DNA from: Dyella nitratireducens
GTDB lineage: Bacteria > Pseudomonadota > Gammaproteobacteria > Xanthomonadales > Rhodanobacteraceae
Direction: 5' to 3'
NCBI RefSeq assembly: GCF_014642835.1
Contig: NZ_BMJA01000004.1
Span: 216,535-280,534, forward strand
Length of the DNA stretch: 64,000 nt
Part shown: piece after piece, positions 52,304 to 63,000 of the stretch
Position numbering within the stretch: position 1 is the stretch's first letter
How the letters are laid out: the number at the start of each line of letters is the position of its first letter
Translations under genes and position numbers: made by a program
Notes under the pieces: model-generated
What the model was told of the DNA's origin: nothing
What the model saw: only the letters and a program-made list of their open reading frames with translations
The model's database searches: none

Positions 52304-53065
52304 ATGCGTCTCGCGTTCGTCGCCAGCGAAACCAGCGTTGCCCAGCAAGCGCGCCGCAAACTCGTGGAACGCTACGACGATGTACCGGTAACCGATGCCG
52401 ACGTGATCGTCGCGTTGGGCGGCGATGGCTTCATGTTGCGCACCTTGCATGCCCACCGCGCCGTTGCGCTACCGGTCTATGGGATGAAGCTGGGTCGCGT
52501 CGGTTTCCTGATGAACAAGCATCATCTGGATGAATTGCCGGAACGCATCGCACGCGCGCATACCGCAGAACTGTTTCCGCTGGAGATGGAAGCGATCGAT
52601 GGTGACGGACAAACGCGCCACGCGCTCGCCTTCAACGAAGTGTCGTTGCTCAGGCAAACCAACCAGGCGGCGCATGTCGAGGTGAAACTCAACGGCATCG
52701 TGAAGCTGCAGAACCTGGTATGCGATGGCATCCTGGTTTCCACGCCAGCCGGTTCCACCGCCTACAACCTTTCCGCGCACGGCCCGATTCTGCCGCTGGA
52801 TGCCAACGTGCTCGCACTGACGCCGATCAGTCCATTCCGTCCACGCCGCTGGCGTGGCGCGATCCTGCCGCATCGCACTGTCGTAAGCTTGCGCGTGCTC
52901 GATCCTGGCAAGCGTCCGGTCAGCGCTACCGCCGATTTTCTTGAAGTACGTAATGTGCGCAGTGTGGAAGTGCACCAATCGCGCGAAGAGGGCGTGAGGC
53001 TGTTGTTTGATCCGGAGCACAATCTGGAGCAGCGAATCTTGGACGAGCAGTTCGCGGCGGACTGA
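52304..53065 (+). CDS. nadK: NAD kinase
   Basis: Phosphorylates NAD to NADP. At 253 residues it is typical of the xanthomonad short form. The GGDGFML motif lies at residues 39-45, with NEVSLLR and CDGILVSTPAGSTAYNLSA of the ATP-NAD kinase fold. It follows the NAD-glutamate dehydrogenase but is separated by a hairpin, so co-transcription is uncertain. Confidence 0.94.
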   Translation: MRLAFVASETSVAQQARRKLVERYDDVPVTDADVIVALGGDGFMLRTLHAHRAVALPVYGMKLGRVGFLMNKHHLDELPERIARAHTAELFPLEMEAIDGDGQTRHALAFNEVSLLRQTNQAAHVEVKLNGIVKLQNLVCDGILVSTPAGSTAYNLSAHGPILPLDANVLALTPISPFRPRRWRGAILPHRTVVSLRVLDPGKRPVSATADFLEVRNVRSVEVHQSREEGVRLLFDPEHNLEQRILDEQFAAD

Positions 53066-53066
53066 T

Positions 53067-53139
53067 GTAGGTTGGGGTGACAACCCCAACATTGCCAAGC
53101 GCATACATTCCCATGTTGGGGTTTGCACCCCAACCTACG
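53067..53139. repeat. REP-like hairpin, family A
   Basis: Family A pair (GTAGGTTGGGGTGACAACCC ... GGGGTTTGCACCCCAACC) directly after the nadK stop codon. Confidence 0.85.
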
Positions 53140-53160
53140 CTTTTGCGCTAGATTGACCTC

Positions 53161-54090
53161 ATGATCCGCCCCACTAAAACCGCTCACGATCCCAGCGTCA
53201 CTGGTGACAACAGACTTGTTGTTGCGATTTCGTCGCGGGCCTTGTTCGACTTGGGTGACAGCCACGATTTATTTGAGCGAGAAGGGTTGGACGCCTACCG
53301 CGGCTACCAGATTGAACATGAGGAGGAGATTCTGCAACCCGGCGTGGCATTTCCGCTGGTGCAGAAGCTGCTCGGCCTCAACAAGCTGGCCGGCGACGTG
53401 CCGCCGGTCGAGGTGATCCTGCTGTCGCGCAATTCAGGCGATACGGGGCTGCGCATTTTCAATTCCATCCAGCATTACGGACTGGAAATCAGCCGTGCGG
53501 CGTTTACCAGCGGCGCACCGACCTCCGACTACATTGCGCCGTTCAGAGCCGATCTTTTCCTGTCTGCCAACGCTGAGGATGTCGGCCGCGCGTTGAAGGC
53601 TGGCGTAGCTGCCGCGACCATTCTGCCGTCCACGGCGCCGCCGCGTGCCAGCGAGCAATTGCGTATTGCTTTCGATGGCGATGCCGTGATCTTCGGCGAC
53701 GAAGGAGAGCGCGTATCGCGCGAGGAGGGGCTGGAGGCTTTCCACCGCAGCGAAACCGAGCTGGCGGAACAGCCATTATCGGTCGGGCCGTTCCGCGGGT
53801 TCCTTACCGCAGTGCATCGCTTGCAAGCGGCGTTTCCTGCTGAAAACTCGCCCATCCGTACCGCACTGGTCACGGCGCGGTCGGCACCGGCACACAAACG
53901 CGTGATTCTTACCTTGCGCCGCTGGGGTGTGCGTATCGATGAAGCGCTATTCCTCGGTGGCCGTGACAAAGGCCCCTTCTTGGATGCGTTCGGCGCGGAC
54001 ATCTTTTTCGATGATTCACCTGCTAACGTTGAATCAGCGCGCAAGCATGTGGCGACAGGGCATGTGCCGCATGGGGTAAGTAATCCGTAA
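53161..54090 (+). CDS. Cytosolic 5'-nucleotidase (NT5C1-like)
   Basis: Protein of 309 residues, similar in layout to the 5'-nucleotidase family related to animal cN-I: VVAISSRALFDLGDSH, EVILLSRNSGDTGLRIFNSI and the HAD-like acidic motif LRIAFDGDAVIFGDEGE. RTALVTARSAPAHKRVI and GADIFFDDSPANVESA follow, the last being HAD motif IV. It would hydrolyse nucleoside monophosphates such as AMP or IMP. Placement after nadK hints at nucleotide-pool management, but no operon link is shown. Confidence 0.88.
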   Translation: MIRPTKTAHDPSVTGDNRLVVAISSRALFDLGDSHDLFEREGLDAYRGYQIEHEEEILQPGVAFPLVQKLLGLNKLAGDVPPVEVILLSRNSGDTGLRIFNSIQHYGLEISRAAFTSGAPTSDYIAPFRADLFLSANAEDVGRALKAGVAAATILPSTAPPRASEQLRIAFDGDAVIFGDEGERVSREEGLEAFHRSETELAEQPLSVGPFRGFLTAVHRLQAAFPAENSPIRTALVTARSAPAHKRVILTLRRWGVRIDEALFLGGRDKGPFLDAFGADIFFDDSPANVESARKHVATGHVPHGVSNP

Positions 54091-54097
54091 TCTAATG

Positions 54098-54183
54098 GCC
54101 GTCATTCCCGCGAAAGCGGGAATCCATTTTGCTTCTTGCGTAAAGGGCGACAATGGATTCCCGCTTTCGTGGGAATGACGGCC
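54098..54183. repeat. REP-like pair, family B
   Basis: GGCCGTCATTCCCGCGAAAG arms in inverted orientation, 25-30 bases apart, between the convergent 5'-nucleotidase and aldo/keto reductase genes. Confidence 0.85.
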
Positions 54184-54191
54184 TTGAAGAC

Positions 54192-55088
54192 TTAAGGCAC
54201 CGAATGTCCCTTGCTTGCGGTCCAGATCGCATACCAGTCTTCCGCATCGAGCCGCACATCCAGCGCCGCTACCGACTCACGCAAACCTTCGATACGCCCC
54301 GTTCCCGTAATCGGATACGGCCGTGACGGGTGCCGCAACACCCACGCAAAAGCCAGCGTGGTCAGTGAAATGCCATAACGCGCAGCAATCGCCGACATCT
54401 CCATTCGTACGCGCTGCGCCTGCTCGTCGTCACTCGTAAACAAACGCCCACCTGCAAGCGGTGACCAGATCATCGGCCGCAAGCCAAGCTGCTGCGCCTG
54501 ATCGAGCGTACCGTCATCCAGCGAGCCCATCTGCAGCGGCGATAGCTCCAGCTGATTGGTGACCAACGGGCAATGCTGATGCAGCAGCGCAAACTGGCTG
54601 GTGGTGTGATTGGAAACACCCCAGCGCGCCACTTTGCCCTCGCGCATGAGGGCGGCGAAGGTTTCCGCCAGCGCAGCGGCATCCATCAGGTAATCGGGGC
54701 GGTGGATCAACACCAGATCCAGTTGTTCCGTATGCAGATTGCGCAGTGATTGCTCAACTTCCGCTCGGATGTAGGCAGCACTGGTGTCGTAATAGGTGAT
54801 GCGATAGGGCTTTTGCGGCGAACGCAGTCGAATGCCGCATTTCGTGACCAGCTGCATACGGTCGCGCAAGCCGGGCGATGCATGCAGCGCTTCGCCGAAC
54901 AGCGCTTCGGCACGGTAATCGCCGTAGATGTCCGCGTGATCGAACGACGTGATGCCCATCTCCAATGCCTGCTCGATCCAGCGCACGCGTTCGGGCACGC
55001 TCAATTGCCACGTCGTGATGCGCCACAAACCGGCAACGATAGGGGAAAGCTCGAATTGGTCAGCAGCGGTGTTGGTAGGCATGGACAT
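54192..55088 (-). CDS. Aldo/keto reductase (YdhF type)
   Basis: NADPH-dependent TIM-barrel oxidoreductase of 298 residues. The catalytic Asp/Tyr are in ITSFDHADIYGDYRAE, Lys in QLVTKCGIR and His in LDLVLIHRPDYLMD. The NADP segment MIWSPLAGGRLF and the ITGTGRIEGLRESVAALD tail are typical of the YdhF/AKR11 branch. It begins six bases after the efflux lipoprotein ends and is probably the last gene of that operon. The link to efflux is unexplained. Start at 55088 or 55082. Confidence 0.9.
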   Translation of the reverse strand: MSMPTNTAADQFELSPIVAGLWRITTWQLSVPERVRWIEQALEMGITSFDHADIYGDYRAEALFGEALHASPGLRDRMQLVTKCGIRLRSPQKPYRITYYDTSAAYIRAEVEQSLRNLHTEQLDLVLIHRPDYLMDAAALAETFAALMREGKVARWGVSNHTTSQFALLHQHCPLVTNQLELSPLQMGSLDDGTLDQAQQLGLRPMIWSPLAGGRLFTSDDEQAQRVRMEMSAIAARYGISLTTLAFAWVLRHPSRPYPITGTGRIEGLRESVAALDVRLDAEDWYAIWTASKGHSVP

Positions 55089-55094
55089 AGTGGG

Positions 55095-56555
55095 TCAGCG
55101 GTTGGTGGTCGACTTTTGCGAGGCATCGAGTTGATCGGCTGACCAGCCGCCGCCCATGTCACTGATCAACGATACCGTATCGAGCAGGCGCTGCTGCGTA
55201 ATGCTCAGCGCGCTCTGCTGTGCACTCAGCTGCGTGGCTTGTGCGGTGGCAGCTGTGGTGTAGTCCACCGTGCCGGCTTGGTATTCGTTGAGCGCAATCT
55301 GCGCGCCCTGCGTCGCATCGCGTACCACGGCGTCCTGTACTTCGGCCTGCTGGCCGAGGATGCGCAGGTCCGACAGATCGTTCTCCACATCCTCGAGCGC
55401 GGTCAGCACGCTGCCGCGGTAGTTGGCGACGGCCGCTTCGTAGGCCGCCTTGGCCGCAGCGACCTGGCCGTGGCGTGCGCCGAAGTCGAACACGGTTTCG
55501 CTGGCATCCGCGCCTAATGACCAGACATGATTGGCTGCATGCAGCAGGCCAGCCAGCGGTGCCTGCGAAAAGCCATCCGAGGCGGACAGTGTCAGATCGG
55601 GATAGTACGCCGCGACGGCAACGCCGATCGCCGCGTTTTCTGCGGCCATCTGACGCTCGGCCACGGCGATATCCGGACGGCGCTGCAACAGCGTCGACGG
55701 CATGGTGACTGGAAGGGTCGGTAGATTCGGCACGCTTGTACTGTGCGGAATGTCGAGCTCTTCGGGATTTTTACCGACCAGCACCGCAATCGCGTGCATG
55801 TATTGCGCGCGCGCGATGCCGAGCTGGATAAGGCTGGATTTGGCGCTTTCCAGCTGCGTGCGCGCCGTGATCACATCAGAAGGTGCCGTAGTGCCGGCCG
55901 TGCCCTGGTTTTCCACCACGCGCAGGGATTCGGTGTATGCATCCACCGTCTTCTGAAACAGATCGATATCAGCGTCGGTAATGCGTAATTCGATCACTGC
56001 ATTAGCCAGCGCAATCTGCTCGGACAAGGTGGCATTGGCCAGCGTCGCCTGGCTGGCCTGTGCGGTGGCCTTGCTCTCTTCGACGGAGCGGCGCACCTTG
56101 CCCCACAGATCGGGCGCCCAGCTCGCGCTACCTTCCAGCGAGCCGGAAGTGCTGACGGCCCGCCGCGATGTCGAGCTGCTTAAAGTGCTGTTGCTCGTGC
56201 CACTGCGTTGCTTGTTGGCCGAGCCGGTGACGCCAAGCGTGGGAAACAAGGATGCACGCGCCACTTGCACGTTAGCCAACGCTTCCTGGTAATTGGCATA
56301 TGCCTGCTGCACGGTTTGGTTGGACACCGACACCATCGGCTCAAGCTGATTGAGCAGCGGATCGTTGAAGCTGGTCCACCAATCGCCTTTCGGTGCGCCA
56401 TCCGCTTCCGGCGAGGCCGCCGTCCAGCCCGGCAGTTCTTTGTATTGCGTGGGCATCGGTACCTGCGGACGGTGATAGTCCGGGCCGACCATGCAGCCGC
56501 CGAGCAGCATGGCCAGCGAGGCGGCGAGAACGGTATGCAAAGTCTTCATAGTCAT
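55095..56555 (-). CDS. Outer-membrane efflux lipoprotein (NodT/OprM type)
   Basis: TolC-like channel of 486 residues. Lipobox MLLGGC and GPDYHRP at the mature start are the NodT signature. Two OEP repeats follow with long helices (about 70-270 and 280-480). The start at 56555 (MTMKTLHTV) overlaps the pump gene's TGA by four bases, fixing it. It gives the MdtABC-like system its own exit duct. Confidence 0.93.
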   Translation of the reverse strand: MTMKTLHTVLAASLAMLLGGCMVGPDYHRPQVPMPTQYKELPGWTAASPEADGAPKGDWWTSFNDPLLNQLEPMVSVSNQTVQQAYANYQEALANVQVARASLFPTLGVTGSANKQRSGTSNSTLSSSTSRRAVSTSGSLEGSASWAPDLWGKVRRSVEESKATAQASQATLANATLSEQIALANAVIELRITDADIDLFQKTVDAYTESLRVVENQGTAGTTAPSDVITARTQLESAKSSLIQLGIARAQYMHAIAVLVGKNPEELDIPHSTSVPNLPTLPVTMPSTLLQRRPDIAVAERQMAAENAAIGVAVAAYYPDLTLSASDGFSQAPLAGLLHAANHVWSLGADASETVFDFGARHGQVAAAKAAYEAAVANYRGSVLTALEDVENDLSDLRILGQQAEVQDAVVRDATQGAQIALNEYQAGTVDYTTAATAQATQLSAQQSALSITQQRLLDTVSLISDMGGGWSADQLDASQKSTTNR

Positions 56556-59500
56556 GCACTCGCGTCCGACCGATTCCACGGCAATGTGGCCGACCAACGG
56601 GCCAGTCTTGCGCGCAGACGGTCAAGATAAAGATAGATCACCGGTGTTGTGTACAGCGTAAATACCTGGCTGAGAATCAGGCCACCCATCACGGTGATGC
56701 CGAGTGGCTGGCGCAGCGATCCGCCCTGGCCGACACCGACGGCCAGCGGCACCGCGCCAAGCACGGCGGCGGCGGTGGTCATCATGATCGGTCGCAAGCG
56801 CAACACCGCAGCGTCGTGGATGGCACGCACAGGCTCGTAGCCTTCATCACGTTGCAGGCGAATCGCCACGTCGATCATCATGATCGCGTTTTTCTTCACG
56901 ATACCGATCAGCAGGATGATGCCGATCATGGCGATCACCGAGAACGGCGTGCCGAAGATCAGCAATGCCAGCACCGCACCAATACCTGCGGAGGGCAGGG
57001 TGGAAAGAATGGTGATCGGATGGACGGTGTTCTCGTAGAGAATGCCAAGCACGATGTACACCGCGCCAAGTGCAGCAAGAATCAGCAGCGGCATGGTCGA
57101 CATCGATTGCGAATACACCTGCGCCGCACCGGCCGTAGCGCCGTGGATGGAGGCGGGCATGCCAATATCCTGCATGGCCTGCTGGACTGATGCCAAGGCT
57201 TTGCTCAGCGAACCGCCAGGCGGCAGGTTGAACGAGATGGTGCCAGCGACCAGGCCGCCCTGATGATTGACCTGCGTGGCCGTATGATTGTTCGTGTAGC
57301 TCATCATGGTCGGGAACGGCACCATGGTTTCCGCCGCGGTACTGTCGGCGCTGCCGCTGGAGGTGCCGCCTTTGGAATTGGAGATGGCATTGGTGAGTGC
57401 GTTCGCTTCAGCGTTCGCATTGAGCGCATTGGTGCTCGACGACGTGCCGGCAGATGCGCTTACTGCGCTATAGCTCGTTACGCCCTTCACGAGGCTGCCA
57501 GACATCTGCGTTTGCTGTGTGCCAGTGGCATTACCCGCGGCCTTGCTGAAATACATGCGATCCAGCATTTGCGGGAATTGCCAGTATTTCGGCGCAACTT
57601 CCATCACTACGTAATACTGGTTGAGCTCGTTGTAAACGGTGGACACGGTGCGCTGGCCAAACGCGTCGTACAGCACGGCGTCGATCTGGTTGGGTGCAAA
57701 GCCGTAGCGTGCCATGGTGGAGCGATCGAAATTGACGAAGGTCTGCAAGCCGTTCTGCTGCAGGTCGGAGTTCACATCCACCAGTTGATCGCGGTGTTTG
57801 CCAAGCTCCGTGACCAGCTTGGGTATCCATGTATACAGCGCATCGGGGTCGTCGCTGGTCAGCGTGTATTGGTATTCCGATGCGGATGACCGGCCGCCGA
57901 TGTGCAGATCCTGCGATGCTTGCAGGAACAGCTTCGCACCGGAAATCGCATTGAGCTTCGGCCGCAGCCGCTCGACTACCTGCGCGGCCGAAAGCTTGCG
58001 CTCCGCCAGCGGCTTCAGCTCCACATACAAGTTGGCGGTGTTGAGCGCGCGACCACCGGCGAAACCCGCTACGGACGCCACCGCGGGGTCCTTCTGTACG
58101 ATCGACTGCAATTGCGCCAGCTTCTTTTCCATGGCCTGGAAGGAGATGCTTTGGTCGGCAATGATCTGGCCCATCAGGATGCCGTTGTCCTGTTCCGGAA
58201 AGAACGTGGACGGCAGCAGCTTGAACATGAAGGGATTGAGCAGGATCAGGCCGATCAGTACCAGGCCGACCAACCCGGCGCGGTCGAGCACCATGGTGAG
58301 CGAGCGCGAATACGCCTGCTTGAAGCGATCGAACTGCCGCTCGTACCACACCGCCCAACGCGCCTTGGAATGCAATCCTTGGCCAGGGCGCAGTATGTAG
58401 GCGGCCATGGTGGGCGTGACCGTCAGCGAGATCACCATCGACAGCAAAATAGCCGTCGAAAGCGTGACTGCGAATTCATGGAACAGCAGGCCGATGATGC
58501 CCGGCATCAACAGGATCGGCGTGAACACCGCGATCAGCGACAGACTCATCGAGATCACCGTGAAACCGACCTCGCCGCTGCCTTTCAGTGCCGCCTCGCG
58601 CACGTCCATGCCTGCTTCCACGTGACGCACAATGTTTTCCAGCACCACCACCGCATCGTCGACCACGAAGCCGGTGCCGATGGTCAGCGCCATCAGCGAT
58701 AGGTTGTCGATGCTGTAACCCATCAGGAACATCGGCCCGAATGTGCCGATGATCGACAGCGGCAACGCCACCGAAGGAATCAGGATGGCGCGTGGTGATT
58801 GCAGGAACACGAACACCACACCGATGACCAGCAACACCGCGACGAACAACGAGCGCTGAGTGTCGCCGACCGCCGCATTGACCGATTGCGAACGATCGAT
58901 CGCGACGCCGACCTTGATGCTGCTTGGCAAGGTCGCTTCGATCGCCGGCAGCACTTTGCGGATCTGCGAGACCGTTTTGACGATGTTGCTGCCAGGCAAC
59001 GGAAACACGATCACCAGCACGGCGGGCTTGCGGTTGTACAAACCCATGTTGCGGATGTTTTCTGCCGAGTCTTGTACGTCGGCGACATCGCGCAATTGCA
59101 CGGGTGAGCCATCGCGATAGGCGACGATCAGGTCGCGGTACGGCGCAGCTTTGTTGATCTGGTCATTGGATTGGACTTCGTAGCGCAGACCGTCCTGATC
59201 GATGTGGCCTTTTGCGCTGTCCGCGTTGGCGGCGCTGATGGCCGCGCGCACGTCTTCGAGCCCGATCCCATAGCTGTTGAGCTTATTTGGTTCCAGTTCC
59301 ACGCGAACGGAGGGCAGGGCGCTGCCGCCCAGCGTAATCTGGCCCACGCCATCCACCTGCGAGAGCTGCTGCTGGATTACCGAATCGGCCGAATCGTAGA
59401 GCTGCGCGCGCGTCAACGTATTGGAGGTAAGCGCCAGCACCATGATCGGCGAATCAGCCGGGTTGTATTCGCGATAGGAGGGATTGCTGCGCAACGTGCT

Positions 59501-59860
59501 CGGCAGGTCGGCGCGCGCTGCCTGGATCGCGGCCTGCACATCGCGTGCGGCGCCATTGATGTCGCGGCTGAGGCCGAACTGGACAACGATTTGCGATGAG
59601 CCGACATAGCTGGCCGAGGTCATCTCGGTGACGTCAGCGATCGCACCTAGGCGTTTTTCCAGCGGTTCGGCCACGGTGGAAGCCATGATCGACGGACTCG
59701 CACCGGCCATGTTGGCCTGCACGACGACCACTGGATAGGTGACGTTCGGCAGCGGCGCCACCGGCAGGCGGAAGTACGCCAGGATGCCGGATAGCAGGAT
59801 GGCAATCGCCAGCAGGGTGGTGGCGACGGGGCGGCGGATGAAGAGGGCAGAGATGTTCAT
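56552..59860 (-). CDS. RND efflux permease, MdtC-like
   Basis: Second pump subunit, 1,102 residues, longer than the usual 1,025-1,040. SALFIRRPVATTLLAIAILL at the start, GFVVDDAVVVLENIVRHVE with the proton-relay Asp pair, and GIVKKNAIMMIDVAI near the C-terminus place it in the MdtB/MdtC group. The extra length is an Ala/Ser/Asn/Thr-rich insertion (about residues 775-840) in the docking subdomain. It overlaps the channel gene by four bases; 202 bases with repeats separate it from the first pump. Confidence 0.93.
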   Translation of the reverse strand: MNISALFIRRPVATTLLAIAILLSGILAYFRLPVAPLPNVTYPVVVVQANMAGASPSIMASTVAEPLEKRLGAIADVTEMTSASYVGSSQIVVQFGLSRDINGAARDVQAAIQAARADLPSTLRSNPSYREYNPADSPIMVLALTSNTLTRAQLYDSADSVIQQQLSQVDGVGQITLGGSALPSVRVELEPNKLNSYGIGLEDVRAAISAANADSAKGHIDQDGLRYEVQSNDQINKAAPYRDLIVAYRDGSPVQLRDVADVQDSAENIRNMGLYNRKPAVLVIVFPLPGSNIVKTVSQIRKVLPAIEATLPSSIKVGVAIDRSQSVNAAVGDTQRSLFVAVLLVIGVVFVFLQSPRAILIPSVALPLSIIGTFGPMFLMGYSIDNLSLMALTIGTGFVVDDAVVVLENIVRHVEAGMDVREAALKGSGEVGFTVISMSLSLIAVFTPILLMPGIIGLLFHEFAVTLSTAILLSMVISLTVTPTMAAYILRPGQGLHSKARWAVWYERQFDRFKQAYSRSLTMVLDRAGLVGLVLIGLILLNPFMFKLLPSTFFPEQDNGILMGQIIADQSISFQAMEKKLAQLQSIVQKDPAVASVAGFAGGRALNTANLYVELKPLAERKLSAAQVVERLRPKLNAISGAKLFLQASQDLHIGGRSSASEYQYTLTSDDPDALYTWIPKLVTELGKHRDQLVDVNSDLQQNGLQTFVNFDRSTMARYGFAPNQIDAVLYDAFGQRTVSTVYNELNQYYVVMEVAPKYWQFPQMLDRMYFSKAAGNATGTQQTQMSGSLVKGVTSYSAVSASAGTSSSTNALNANAEANALTNAISNSKGGTSSGSADSTAAETMVPFPTMMSYTNNHTATQVNHQGGLVAGTISFNLPPGGSLSKALASVQQAMQDIGMPASIHGATAGAAQVYSQSMSTMPLLILAALGAVYIVLGILYENTVHPITILSTLPSAGIGAVLALLIFGTPFSVIAMIGIILLIGIVKKNAIMMIDVAIRLQRDEGYEPVRAIHDAAVLRLRPIMMTTAAAVLGAVPLAVGVGQGGSLRQPLGITVMGGLILSQVFTLYTTPVIYLYLDRLRARLARWSATLPWNRSDASA

Positions 59861-59897
59861 GCGGCCACTCGGCGATATTTACGCCCGCGCGAGATGC

Positions 59898-60028
59898 GGC
59901 CCCCTCCCCTACGTGCAGTAGGGGAGGGTTGGGGTGGGGTGAAGCTCGCAACGTCGCGGCAAAAGCATGTTGTACGGCAAGCCCGTGCAACCCCACCCCA
60001 GCCCGCCCCTGCACGCAGGGGAGGGGGA
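59898..60028. repeat. Two family C hairpins between the pump genes
   Basis: CCCCTCCCCTACGTGCAGTA-type hairpin at 59898-59940 and GCCCCTGCACGCAGGGGAGG-type hairpin at 59991-60028, in the 202-base gap. The C-rich and G-rich arms of the two can also pair with each other. Confidence 0.7.
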
Positions 60029-60062
60029 AGTTCAAGGCTGGACACGAAATGCGCGCTCATGC

Positions 60063-63000
60063 TCACGGCGTATGGTCTCCCGCCGCCAGCGACGGCTTGC
60101 GGTTGAACCGCTGCGCCAGCCGATCGAAGAACAGATAGATCACCGGCGTAGTGAACAGCGTCAACAATTGGCTCAACGTCAAGCCGCCGATAATCGCCAG
60201 GCCCAGCGGCCGGCGCAGCTCCGAACCGGTGCCGGTACCGAGCAACATCGGCAGCGCGCCGAGCATGGCCGCCAACGTGGTCATTAGAATCGGGCGGAAA
60301 CGCAGCAGCGATGCTTCAAAGATCGCTTCCGCCGGCGGCTTGCCATGATCGCGTTCGGCTTCGAGCGCAAAGTCCACGATCATGATCGCGTTCTTCTTCA
60401 CGATGCCGATCAAGAGCACGATGCCGATGATGCCGATGATGTCCAGGTCGGTGCCGGCAATCATCAATGACAGCAGTGCGCCGATACCGGCTGACGGCAG
60501 GGTCGAGAGAATCGTCACCGGGTGGATGAAACTTTCGTACAGCACGCCCAGCACGATGTAGACCGCGATCAGCGCCGCAATCAGCAAATACACCTCGCTG
60601 GAGAGCGAATCCTGGAACGCCTGTGCTGCACCTTGGAATGACGAGGTGATCGAAGGCGGCAGGCGGATTTCCTGCTCCGCCTGATTGATCTCCTTCACGG
60701 CCTTGCTCAGCGAGGCATCCTTGGCGAGGTTGAAGGAGATGGTCACCGATGGAAACTGCGCCAGGTGACTGATCACCAACTGCGACTTGGTCACTTCGAT
60801 CTTCGCAATCGCCTTCAATGGCACCTGGCCGCTGCTTGCCGTCTGGCTAGGCAGGTACAGATCGCCCAGCGATTGCAGCGTGGGGAGCGACTGCGGCTTG
60901 GCGACCAGGATCACACGGTACTGGTTGGACTGGTTGAAGATGGTCGACACGATGCGCTGGCCCAGCGCGTCGTACAGCGCATTGTCGATCGTGGCGGGAG
61001 TAATGCCGAAGCGCGCCGCCAACTGGCGGTTCACCTCGACGTTGACGCTCAGGCCCTCGTTGTTCAAATCGCTGGTGACGTCGGTGATCGAGCTGATCTG
61101 CTTCATGCGCGTGATCAACGCCGGCACGTACTGCTGGAATGCCTGCTGGCTGGGTCCGCGCAGCACGAACTGGTACTGGTTGGGCGATACGGTGGTATCC
61201 AGCGTCAGGTCCTGCTCCGGCTGCAGGTACAACTTGATGCCGGGGACGTTTGCCACTTCCTGCTGGATGCGCCGCGCGATTTCAGCGGCACTATCGGAAC
61301 GGTCATCACGCGGTTTCAAGTTGATCAGGAAACGGCCGTTGTTCAGCGTGGTATTGGTGCCGTCGATGCCCACGTACGAGGTCAGGTTGGTGACGTCCTG
61401 ATCCTTCAGGATCGCCTCGGCCAATTGCGCCTGGCGGTCCACCATGGTGCTATAGGACACCGAGTTGTCGGCAATGCTGATGCCTTGCAGTACACCGACG
61501 TCCTGCACCGGGAACAGACCCTTAGGAATGACCACGTACAGGACCACGGTGATGGCCAGCGTCACCAGGAAGGTCACCAGCGTCGCGGTCTGGTGGTCCA
61601 TGACGAAACGCAGGCCGCGCTCATAGGCATGCAACAACTTGTTGAACAGGCCTTCACTTATTTGCTCAAACTTGCTCGGATGGCGCTCCGCTTGTGCACG
61701 TAGAATGCGTGCGCACAGCATCGGCACCAGGGTGAGTGACACGATGCCGGAAATCACGATGGTCACTGCGAGCGTCACCGCGAATTCGCTGAATAGACGT
61801 CCAATCACGCCACCCATGAAAAGCAGCGGGATCAGCACCGCAATCAGCGATACGGTCAGCGACAGAATGGTGAAGCCGATCTGCCCTGCACCGATCAGCG
61901 CTGCGTTCAACGGCGTTTCGCCTTCTTCCAGATAGCGCACGATGTTCTCGATCATCACGATCGAGTCATCCACCACGAAGCCGGTAGCGATGATCAACGC
62001 CATCAACGAAAGATTGTCGATGGAGTAGTTGAGTTCGTACATCATCGCCAGCGTGCCGATCAGCGACACCGGCACGGAGATGCTGGGGATGATGGTGGCG
62101 GGCAGGTTGCGCAGGAACACGAAGATCACCAGCACCACCAGCACCACCGCCAGGATCAGCTCGAACGCCGCATCGGCCACCGAGGCGCGAATCTCGCCGG
62201 TGCTGTCATTGACGATATCCACGTGCATGCCGGCCGGCAATGTGGATTCGAGCTGGGGCAGGATGCTCTTGATCTGGTCGACCGTAGCGATCACGTTCGC
62301 GCCGGGCTGGCGCTGCACGTTCAGCACGATCGCCGGCGTGGTGTTGTACCAGGCGCCTTGCTCGGTGTTCTGCGCGGACTGGGTGACGTGAGCGACATCG
62401 CGCAGATACACCGGCGAGCCGTTCTGGTAGGAGATCACCGTGTCCAGGTAATCCTTCGGGTCCTGGATCTGGTCGTTGCCGTTGATGGTGTAATCCAGGT
62501 CGGGCCCGTCGAAGTTGCCTTTGGGTTGGCTTACGTTGACGTTGGCCAGCAGCGAGCGCAGGTCATCGATGTTGAGACCGTACGCGGCGAGCTTCTGGGG
62601 ATCGGCTTCTACACGCACGGCGGGCACGTTGCCGCCGGAAGGCGTGACCAGGCCAACGCCCGACACTTCGGAAATCTTGGTGCCCAGGCGATTATTCGCG
62701 ACGTCCTGCAATTGCGTCAGCGACATTGATTTCGACGTCACCGCCAGCGTGAGGATCGGCTGGTCGGCGGGGTTCACCTTCGCATAGGTCGGCGGCGCGG
62801 GCAGGCCGCTCGGGAGCAGGCTGTTGGCGGCGTTGAGTGCCTCCTGCACGTTCTGCTCGGCGACGTCGAGGTTGAGTGCGAGGTTGAACTGCAACGTGAT
62901 CACCGACGCACCGGCTGAGCTGCTGGACGTCATCTGCTGCAGGCCGGGAATTTCACCGAGCTGCACTTCCAGCGGCGCCGTTACCGTGGTGGCCATCACC

